Assembly (NCBI GenBank): GCA_009908925.1
Contig: JAAAOH010000176.1
Coordinates: 1-8,405, forward strand
DNA: 8,405 nt
Direction of reading: 5' to 3'
From: Spirochaetota bacterium
Lineage (GTDB): Bacteria > Spirochaetota > Spirochaetia > DSM-27196 > PWMO01
Shown piece by piece: positions 1 through 5,280 of this stretch. Made by a program: the position numbers and the translations under genes. How positions within the stretch are numbered: the first letter of the stretch is position 1; the number at the start of each line of letters is the position of its first letter. A model generated the notes under the pieces. The model was not told the DNA's origin, ran no database searches, and was given only the letters and a program-made list of their open reading frames with translations.

Positions 1-90
1 GCGGTCAGCATGGAGACCGACTACGGCCAGCCGGCCGACGAGGATCAGATCCGAAGCATCTGGCAGGGAGACGCCCGGGTGAAGCGGTAA
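1..90 (+). CDS. C-terminal fragment of an unrecognised protein
   Basis: An open frame enters from the left edge and ends at TAA (88-90), giving 29 residues that end in GDARVKR. The piece is hydrophilic and mixed in charge, rich in Asp, Glu, Gln and Arg. It has no membrane segment, cysteine or recognisable motif. Its codons are GC-rich in the third position (gcc, gac, cgg, atc), like the clear genes here, which favours a real gene end over a chance frame. A GC-rich hairpin follows 7 bp after the stop, which also fits a gene end. Function cannot be assigned from this fragment. Confidence 0.5.
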   Translation, partial: AVSMETDYGQPADEDQIRSIWQGDARVKR

Positions 91-97
91 GGCCGGA

Positions 98-132
98 CGG
101 GGCGGGGAGCGTGCGACGGCCGCCGCGCCCCG
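98..132 (+). terminator. GC-rich hairpin after the first gene, possible terminator
   Basis: CGGGGCG at 98-104 pairs perfectly with CGCCCCG at 126-132. Two more G-C pairs (106-107 with 123-124) lie inside a single mismatch. No T-run follows directly, so it may be a weak or factor-assisted terminator or only a stabilising 3' hairpin. Its position just after a stop codon and before the promoter-like region of the next gene supports a transcription boundary. Confidence 0.35.
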
Positions 133-178
133 CGAGCCACCAGTAAAAGCTTATAACGTCGATTTTCTCAAAAACACC

Positions 179-206
179 TTGCACGAATCTCTAAAGCAGG
201 TATAAA
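179..206 (+). promoter_or_regulatory. Candidate sigma70-type promoter for the chemoreceptor operon
   Basis: A TATAAA -10 box (201-206, 5 of 6 consensus) lies 16 bp after TTGCAC (179-184, 3 of 6 consensus). It sits at the downstream end of the only AT-rich patch in the left part of the window (about 141-212). The -10 is good and the -35 weak. A flagellar sigma28 pattern, common for chemotaxis genes, was looked for and not found. The predicted start near 213 would give a leader of about 74 nt. Confidence 0.35.
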
Positions 207-219
207 CTCTATTCAGTCT

Positions 220-283
220 CGAAAGGGGCATTCGCCGCTCTGCGAATCGGTGCCGGAGACCGGGTCCGGAGCGAAAGGGGCAT
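220..283 (+). repeat. 12-bp direct repeat and two small hairpins in the chemoreceptor leader
   Basis: The 12-mer CGAAAGGGGCAT occurs exactly twice, at 220-231 and 272-283; the second copy contains the ribosome-binding site of the chemoreceptor. Between them are an inverted repeat ATTCGC (230-235) with GCGAAT (242-247) and a second, CCGGA (253-257) with TCCGG (265-269). The arrangement suggests a folded 5' leader with a duplicated Shine-Dalgarno-like element. It does not match the GEMM cyclic di-GMP riboswitch or any other riboswitch I recognise. Confidence 0.4.
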
Positions 284-286
284 AGC

Positions 287-2287
287 ATGCGTTGGAAAGA
301 CTTGAAACTGAGTGTGAAACTGTCGGTAGGGTTCGGTGTGGTCCTCGTGCTGCTCGCAGGGCTTGCCGTATGGGCGGTGCAAGGCGTACAGGGTATCGTT
401 CGAAACGCCGAAGAGGTCATCGTCGGCAACGAGCTGCGTGGCGATATCGTTCAGCGGGAGGTCGATCACCTGAACTGGGCGAACGACGTCAACGCCCTCA
501 TCACCGATGATTCGATCCACGAACTTGACGTGGAAACCGACCCGACGCAGTGCGCCTTCGGGAAGTGGTACTACAGCGACGAGCGCAAGCAGGCGGAGCG
601 ACTCGTCCCGGCCCTCGCGCCGCTGCTGGCGGACATCGAGGAGCCGCACAATCATCTGCATCAGTCGGCGGTGAGCATCGGCAACGCCTACGTGGACGTG
701 GATGCGAGTCTCGGATCCTTCCTGAGAGAGAAACAAACCGACCACCTCGCGTGGAAGGGGGATGTCGCCCAGCTTCTCATCGATCCCGGTTACACCGGTG
801 ATGACATCATCATAGATCACACGCAGTGTAGCCTGGGCAAATGGCTCTATTCCGACGAAGTGGCGTCCCGCCGTGGCACCGACGGCGGATTCGACGGGGC
901 GATCGGCCCGATCTACGATCCCCATCAAGAATTGCATCAAACCGCTGCCGATGTGCGGGCGCTTCGCGACAGCGGCGATTTCGATGCTGCACGGGCCCTC
1001 TACAACGAGGAGACCTCCGAATACGCCGAGGAGACGCTTGCCGCCATCGACGGGCTCATCGGATGGCATGACGAGCAACTCGAGCAACTGGACCGAGCCG
1101 AGGATATCTACGCGCAGGAGACCAAGGTGTCTCTGGCCGGCGTGCAGTCCCTGCTCGGAGACATCGTCCACACCGCCGAGGCCAACATCATGACCGATGA
1201 GGTGATGCTGGCTCTTGCCGATCGAACACGACTGCTGGTCGTCGTGATAGGCGCGATCGCGGTGCTGATCGGTATCGCAATGACGCCGATCATTACCCGC
1301 AGTATCGTCAAGCCCATCCGCGGGGTGATGGAAACCGTTCACACCGTGGCCTCGGGAGACCTCTCCGCCCAGATCAATGTCGACCAGAAGGACGAGGTCG
1401 GTCAGCTTGCACGGTCCGTCGGGGAAATGCAGGACCGGCTCATCGAGATCGTCGGAAGCGTCAAGACGGCGAGCGACAATGTTGCCTCCGGCAGCCAGCA
1501 GATGTCCTCGAGCGCGCAGGAGATGTCCCAGGGCGCTACCGAACAGGCTGCGAGCACCGAAGAGGTTTCCTCGTCCATGGAAGAGATGGACTCCAATATC
1601 CAGCAGAACGCCGACAACTCGCAGGAGACCGAGAAGATAGCCCTCAAGGCGGCGAATGATGCCGAGCAGGGGGGCGTTGCCGTGAAGCAGACCGTCGAGG
1701 CAATGCGAAACATCGCGGAGAAAATCAACATAATCGAAGAGATCGCCCGCAATACCAACCTGCTTGCCCTCAATGCAGCCATCGAGGCGGCTCGGGCAGG
1801 TGAGCACGGGAAGGGATTCGCCGTCGTCGCCTCCGAGGTACGCAAGCTCGCCGAGCGGAGCCAGAAAGCGGCCGGCGAGATAAGTGAGCTTTCCACGAGC
1901 AGCGTCGATGTCGCCGAGGACGCCGGGAAGCTCCTCGAGGCGCTCGTGCCAGACATCAAGCGGACGTCCGAGCTCGTGCAGGAGATAAGCGCCTCCAGCG
2001 GCGAGCAGCGCTCGGGCAGTCAGCAGGTGAACAAGGCGCTCGCCCAACTCGACCAGGTCGTGCAGCAGAACGCCTCTCAGGCAGAGGAAATGTCGAGCAT
2101 GGCCGAAGAGCTCGCGGGCCAGGCCGATCAGTTGCAGTCGACAATGTCGTACTTCAAGACGGGCAACGAAACGCCGCTGCTCACAACCAATGGCGGGAAC
2201 GGCCACGCCGGCCGTCCCACGCTTGCTGCGCCGGAGACCCCGGTATCAAGCGCGACGGCGAACCCGGTCGCGAGTCAGGCGGAATAG
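287..2287 (+). CDS. Methyl-accepting chemotaxis protein with tandem periplasmic CZB-type zinc-binding domains
   Basis: This 666-residue transmembrane chemoreceptor should signal to CheA and CheW. A short cytoplasmic start is followed by TM1 (about 12-34), a sensor region of about 280 residues, TM2 (about 315-337), HAMP (about 338-390) and the long cytoplasmic hairpin. The hairpin tip is unmistakable at about 486-525 (NTNLLALNAAIEAARAGE, then GKGFAVVASEVRKLAERS). Ser/Gln/Glu-rich stretches around 405-435 and 570-610 are likely adaptation helices. The sensor carries two CZB-type units, with putative Zn ligands H61, C89, H121, H125 and H153, C181, H213, H217, and GKW(Y/L)YSDE after each cysteine. 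The C-terminus (PVASQAE) is a low-complexity tail without a CheR-binding pentapeptide. The ATG at 287 has AAAGGGG 6 bp upstream. CZB domains are known to bind zinc and sense zinc or hypochlorous acid; the ligand here is inferred. Confidence 0.97.
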   Translation: MRWKDLKLSVKLSVGFGVVLVLLAGLAVWAVQGVQGIVRNAEEVIVGNELRGDIVQREVDHLNWANDVNALITDDSIHELDVETDPTQCAFGKWYYSDERKQAERLVPALAPLLADIEEPHNHLHQSAVSIGNAYVDVDASLGSFLREKQTDHLAWKGDVAQLLIDPGYTGDDIIIDHTQCSLGKWLYSDEVASRRGTDGGFDGAIGPIYDPHQELHQTAADVRALRDSGDFDAARALYNEETSEYAEETLAAIDGLIGWHDEQLEQLDRAEDIYAQETKVSLAGVQSLLGDIVHTAEANIMTDEVMLALADRTRLLVVVIGAIAVLIGIAMTPIITRSIVKPIRGVMETVHTVASGDLSAQINVDQKDEVGQLARSVGEMQDRLIEIVGSVKTASDNVASGSQQMSSSAQEMSQGATEQAASTEEVSSSMEEMDSNIQQNADNSQETEKIALKAANDAEQGGVAVKQTVEAMRNIAEKINIIEEIARNTNLLALNAAIEAARAGEHGKGFAVVASEVRKLAERSQKAAGEISELSTSSVDVAEDAGKLLEALVPDIKRTSELVQEISASSGEQRSGSQQVNKALAQLDQVVQQNASQAEEMSSMAEELAGQADQLQSTMSYFKTGNETPLLTTNGGNGHAGRPTLAAPETPVSSATANPVASQAE

Positions 2288-2307
2288 GCAAAGGAAGGTA
2301 AGATTAT

Positions 2308-2541
2308 ATGGGAACCGTGTACGGCAATGATGACAGCATGGATACGGCCGACTCGACGCTTCGGGTCGGCGAGTTCCTCGTCAGCATCGGCGCGATGACC
2401 GACGCGGATGTTGCGCGCGTGCTCGAGGAGCAGACGCAGAGACCCTACAAGCTCTTCGGCCAGATCGCGATCGACCTGGGCCTCATCAGCGACGGCGCCG
2501 TGGATCGCTATCTCGAGATGAAGTATCCGGTCGCGAGGTGA
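2308..2541 (+). CDS. Small stand-alone MshEN/GspE-N-like protein, possible cyclic di-GMP binder
   Basis: A 77-residue cytoplasmic protein begins 20 bp after the chemoreceptor stop and is probably co-transcribed. GGAAGG (2293-2298) lies 9 bp before the ATG; an in-frame ATG at 2338 is possible but has no comparable site. Residues 19-42 (RVGEFLVSIGAMTDADVARVLEEQ, shortened: RVGEFL...VLEEQ) match the 24-residue MshEN pattern, RLGxxL...L..Q. A second unit follows at 49-72 (LFGQIAIDLGLI...YLEMK) after a 6-residue linker. Tandem MshEN motifs form the cyclic di-GMP site at the N-terminus of MshE-type ATPases and in some response regulators. Here no ATPase domain is attached. The leading Arg and closing Gln are present only in the first unit, the second having Leu and Lys, so ligand binding is uncertain. 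A role linked to the receptor next door is inferred from position only. Confidence 0.85.
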   Translation: MGTVYGNDDSMDTADSTLRVGEFLVSIGAMTDADVARVLEEQTQRPYKLFGQIAIDLGLISDGAVDRYLEMKYPVAR

Positions 2542-2551
2542 GTCCAGTCCC

Positions 2552-2566
2552 GGCCTGTGTCAGGCT
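2552..2566 (+). terminator. Short hairpin downstream of the chemotaxis pair
   Basis: GGCCTG (2552-2557) pairs with CAGGCT (2561-2566) around a 3-nt loop, 10 bp after the stop of the MshEN-like gene; one end pair is a G-T wobble. A flanking CCCGG (2550-2553 region) and CCGGG (2572-2576) could extend or compete with it. A weak T-rich stretch (gtgttta, 2577-2583) follows. It is a plausible but unconvincing terminator in the gap between convergent genes. Confidence 0.25.
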
Positions 2567-2633
2567 GCGTCCCGGGTGTTTAATCACGTAACCGGGGGTC
2601 TGATCCCATAGGACCACCGCCTACTTCGGCTGA

Positions 2634-4103
2634 TCAGCTCGAGGCCGAGACGCTCCGCAGAACAGCCCATGAATCCGCCAGCGTGTTCGCAATCTGGAAC
2701 TGGAGATTTCGCAACCGCGCGAGCGTTTCCTCGTATTGCTGCTGGATAGCCTCGACGCCGGCGTCCCCCGCACTGCGGATCCGCGTGTCCAGGGCCTTCT
2801 CGTAGCGCTCGCGGAGCTCACCCGCGCGGGCCCAAACGGTGTTGTAGCTTTCTCTCAGCGCCGCGATACCCGCGGTCATCTGCTGCAGTCGGCTCGCGAC
2901 CCGTTCCCGCGCGGCAACCCTGAAGCCCTCGGCCAGCTCTCCCATGAGCTCGGTAACCGGGACTATGGCGTTCACCCGGGCCGCATTGGTCCCCGCGAAG
3001 ACGAAGCCCTGCTTCATCCGTCCCTTCCGTGCGTTGTTGAGTGCGACGGAGATGCAGTACTTTGCCGCGCCCGCCTTGCAGCTTGCAAGGCACTGCCATG
3101 CACAGCGAAACTCCGGTCGATTGCCCGCCTCGGAGGCCTCGATAAATTCGTTTCGGATGGCCCTGCCGGGCATGCCTACCGGGCTGTCGATGAGGCCGAT
3201 TTCATCCTCGGTCGCGTTGACGTAGGTCTGCTTGAATGCCGGGTCCGCGTCGCACTCGTTCGTCGCAACGAAGCGCGTTCCCATCTGCACGGCCTCGGCT
3301 CCGAGCTCGAGAGCCGCCTCGATGTCTGCACCGGTATACACGCCGCCTCCGGCGATCACCGGGATCTTTCGCGAGAACTCGGCCTCGAAGGGTTCGAGCG
3401 CCTTGACGATGTGGGGGACCACGGCTTCGAGCTGCACCTCCGGATCATCGAGCTGGTCCCTGGAGAACCCGAGGTGTCCCCCGGCAAGGGGCCCCTCGAA
3501 GACGACGCCGTCGGGAACATCGCCGTAGATCTTCTTCCACATCCGGAAGATCATCTCGGTTGCGCGCACCGAGCTCACGATGGGTACGGCCTTTACGCCC
3601 GCATCGCGCATCGCCTCCACGGGGAGGCCCTTGATGGGGAGCCCGGCGCCCATGAAGATGACGTCGACCTTCTCCTCGATTGCGACCTCGAGGAGCTGGT
3701 GGAAGTCGTTGAGGGCGACCATGATGTTGACCCCGATGATGCCGTCACTCTTCTCCCGGGCGCTGCGGATCTCCCGGCGGAGCGCGCGGAGGTTCGCCGC
3801 TCTCCCGTCGCTGTAGTAGTCCTTCTCGAGCAGCCCGATGCCGTTTGCGGCGATGACGCCGATACCGCCGGCGTCGGCCACCGCGGCGGCAAGCCCCGAA
3901 AGCGAGATGCCCACGCCCATTCCGCCCTGAACGACCGGTGCCTTCGCCTCGAGATTGCCGAGGCGAAACGAGGGCCATGTGAATCGGAGCTTGCCCGGGA
4001 GTTTGAACGAGGTCTTGAGTTTGTCGAACGGGAGGGTCGCAGAGAGCTCATCGGAAAGATTTCTGAGATGGGGAATGAGGGTATCGAGGGGAGAAGCGGT
4101 CAT
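2634..4103 (-). CDS. FMN-dependent nitronate monooxygenase (2-nitropropane dioxygenase) family protein
   Basis: A TIM-barrel flavoenzyme of 489 residues, counted from the ATG at 4103. AGGAA lies 6 bp upstream of it on the - strand; a GTG 30 bp further out lacks such a site. FMN/family motifs are QGGMG (59-63), GPLAGGHLGF (204-213), AGGGVYTGADI (251-261) and QMGTRF (273-278). Family members oxidise alkyl nitronates, and relatives include FabK-type enoyl reductases, so the substrate is uncertain. Four cysteines C334, C338, C342 and C350 (C-x3-C-x3-C-x7-C) resemble a metal or iron-sulfur site; similar clusters occur in long clostridial members. About 90 C-terminal residues (400-488) are predicted helical and charged, probably a coiled coil, and make this longer than the roughly 320-380 residues of classical enzymes. 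There is no signal peptide. It lies 116 bp downstream of rbsK in the same direction but probably has its own promoter. Confidence 0.9.
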   Translation of the reverse strand: MTASPLDTLIPHLRNLSDELSATLPFDKLKTSFKLPGKLRFTWPSFRLGNLEAKAPVVQGGMGVGISLSGLAAAVADAGGIGVIAANGIGLLEKDYYSDGRAANLRALRREIRSAREKSDGIIGVNIMVALNDFHQLLEVAIEEKVDVIFMGAGLPIKGLPVEAMRDAGVKAVPIVSSVRATEMIFRMWKKIYGDVPDGVVFEGPLAGGHLGFSRDQLDDPEVQLEAVVPHIVKALEPFEAEFSRKIPVIAGGGVYTGADIEAALELGAEAVQMGTRFVATNECDADPAFKQTYVNATEDEIGLIDSPVGMPGRAIRNEFIEASEAGNRPEFRCAWQCLASCKAGAAKYCISVALNNARKGRMKQGFVFAGTNAARVNAIVPVTELMGELAEGFRVAARERVASRLQQMTAGIAALRESYNTVWARAGELRERYEKALDTRIRSAGDAGVEAIQQQYEETLARLRNLQFQIANTLADSWAVLRSVSASS

Positions 4104-4153
4104 GGTCGGTTCCTGTGTGTCGTGAGGGCTCACGAAATTGGAGATTCATCTTC

Positions 4154-4182
4154 AACCTAGACTGTGTACGGTCGAAGGTCAA
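4154..4182 (-). promoter_or_regulatory. Candidate promoter for the nitronate monooxygenase-family gene
   Basis: On the - strand TTGACC (+ coordinates 4177-4182, 5 of 6 consensus) is followed after exactly 17 bp by TAGGTT (4154-4159, 3 of 6). The start would fall near 4147, about 44 nt before the chosen ATG. The -35 and spacing are good and the -10 is poor. If correct, this gene need not depend on read-through from rbsK. Confidence 0.35.
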
Positions 4183-4219
4183 CCGCTTCGTGCGGGGCTC
4201 GTCGGCGTGCATGTCCCCA

Positions 4220-5143
4220 CTAATCCTGAAGAAGCTCCCGCACTGCCGCCCGGTTCGGCATGGCGCTCTGCGCGCCCATTCCGGTGCAGGCCATAGCTCC
4301 CACCGCGTTCGCAAAACGCACTGCCATATCCAGATCGAGGCCGTCGCCGAGGGCGGCGGCGAGGCCCGCGTTGAAGGCGTCGCCGGCGGCGGTGGTGTCG
4401 GCAACCTCCACGCCGAAGCCGGCGACCACGCGCGTGCCCGCCTGCTCTACGATGTAGGCTCCACCGGCGCCCGCCTTTATGATGACCGTCCGTGCGCCGA
4501 GCTCGCGAAGCCGTGCCCCTGCATGCGCCGCGCTGTCCTCATCCGTGACAGCAATGCCGGTCAGGGTTTCCGCCTCGCTCTCGTTCGGGGTGATGTACGC
4601 CGCATTCTCGAGGAGCCCGCGGTCGAGGCCGTCCGGGGGCGCGGGGGCGGGATCGAGGATGGTGACGACGCCGCGCTCGGTCGCCTGGGCCATGGCGTAG
4701 CCCACGGTATCGAACGGAGTTTCGAGCTGGAAGAGGGCGTAGTCGGCCCCGGCAAGGGCGTCGAGATGCGCATTAACATATCCACGGTCAACGAGCCCGT
4801 TCGCGCCGGGGACGATGACGATGTGGTTCTCGCCCGCCGCGTCCACCTCTATGACGGCCACTCCGGTGGATGTCCGCGGAACGACTTCGATTTCGGTGGT
4901 GTCAACGCCCTCAGCCTCGAACGTCCGTTGGTAACTCGAACCGAAGACGTCGTCGCCGATCTTCCCGGCCATGAGCACCCGCGCGCCGAGCCGGGCGAGT
5001 GCAACCGCCTGGTTGGCGCCTTTGCCCCCGGGATAAGTGCCGAACGCGGTGCCGGTCCGCGTCTCGCCCGGGCGGGGAAAGCGGTCGACCTGCGCAACCA
5101 GGTCCATGTTGATACTGCCTATAACGCAAAACGAGCTGCTCAT
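4220..5143 (-). CDS. rbsK: Ribokinase
   Basis: A PfkB-family sugar kinase of 307 residues, close to E. coli RbsK (309), which makes ribose 5-phosphate from ribose and ATP in the cytoplasm. Visible motifs are the ribose-contacting N12-x-D14 in the first strand (GSINMDLVAQVDRFPRPGE), GGKGANQA (39-46), E140, the PNESE block (186-190), KAGAGG (223-228), DTTAAGDAFNAG (249-260) with catalytic base D255, and GAQSAMP (290-296) near the monovalent-cation site. The frame stays open upstream to 5275, but the start at MSSSFCVIGS (5143) fits the family length and places the first beta strand correctly. No convincing Shine-Dalgarno sequence precedes it. It is divergent from the rbsR-rbsD-rbsC-rbsB operon, and the shared gap holds a LacI-type operator. 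That context supports ribose over other PfkB substrates. Confidence 0.95.
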   Translation of the reverse strand: MSSSFCVIGSINMDLVAQVDRFPRPGETRTGTAFGTYPGGKGANQAVALARLGARVLMAGKIGDDVFGSSYQRTFEAEGVDTTEIEVVPRTSTGVAVIEVDAAGENHIVIVPGANGLVDRGYVNAHLDALAGADYALFQLETPFDTVGYAMAQATERGVVTILDPAPAPPDGLDRGLLENAAYITPNESEAETLTGIAVTDEDSAAHAGARLRELGARTVIIKAGAGGAYIVEQAGTRVVAGFGVEVADTTAAGDAFNAGLAAALGDGLDLDMAVRFANAVGAMACTGMGAQSAMPNRAAVRELLQD

Positions 5144-5205
5144 GGGCGACAGCTTAGTCCCCGTCCGGCGTGTATGACAAGCCGCCGGAGAACCGTCGTT
5201 TGTGT

Positions 5206-5235
5206 TTGACAGATCCCGAAAAGCCGGGTTATCAT
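5206..5235 (+). promoter_or_regulatory. Strong sigma70-type promoter of the rbs operon
   Basis: A perfect TTGACA -35 (5206-5211) is followed after 18 bp by TATCAT (5230-5235, 5 of 6 consensus). The predicted start near 5242 lies inside the first palindrome of the operator, so bound RbsR would block initiation. This is the best promoter in the window. Confidence 0.75.
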
Positions 5236-5238
5236 GAA

Positions 5239-5272
5239 GCAATCGATTGCGCAACCCATTGCGCAATCGATT
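5239..5272 (+). promoter_or_regulatory. Double LacI-type operator, perfect 14+14-bp inverted repeat
   Basis: AATCGATTGCGCAA (5241-5254) and TTGCGCAATCGATT (5259-5272) are exact reverse complements around CCCA. Each end carries the AATCGATT core with a central CG, as expected for LacI/GalR-family operators. The left core sits in the 12-bp palindrome GCAATCGATTGC (5239-5250). The two CG centres are 24 bp apart. The palindrome TTGCGCAA also occurs twice (5247-5254 and 5259-5266). The element overlaps the predicted rbsR start of transcription and ends 8 bp before the rbsR ATG, and lies about 96 bp upstream of rbsK. The likely binder is RbsR, inferred from position and family. Confidence 0.8.
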
Positions 5273-5280
5273 CAACGATT

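Noticed and set aside
213..286. A GEMM-type cyclic di-GMP riboswitch before the chemoreceptor
   Set aside because: The leader has small hairpins but lacks the conserved GEMM core sequences, and at about 74 nt is short for the full fold.
209..2206. A 665-codon open frame antisense to the chemoreceptor
   Set aside because: It mirrors the chemoreceptor almost end to end and arises from the GC-rich codon pattern of a strongly supported gene. Its translation has no recognisable family, and no ribosome-binding site or promoter was seen for it.
4104..4133. A GTG start for the flavoenzyme 10 codons upstream
   Set aside because: No ribosome-binding site precedes it, while the ATG at 4103 has AGGAA at proper spacing.
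2736..4160. A 474-codon open frame antisense to the flavoenzyme
   Set aside because: It is a shadow of a gene with clear flavoenzyme motifs. The translation is rich in Gly, Arg, His and Asp without domain structure.
4115..5209. A 364-codon open frame antisense to rbsK
   Set aside because: rbsK carries all kinase motifs in frame. The opposite frame has no motif and would cross the rbsK-flavoenzyme gap.
5215..5228. CCCG/CGGG inverted repeat between the -35 and -10 of the rbs promoter
   Set aside because: The stem is only 4 bp, has no T-run on either strand in the right place, and is best explained as spacer sequence.
5170..5280. A 37-codon upstream extension of rbsR
   Set aside because: It would start before the TTGACA/TATCAT promoter and translate the operator. 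The family N-terminus begins at MATMKDV.
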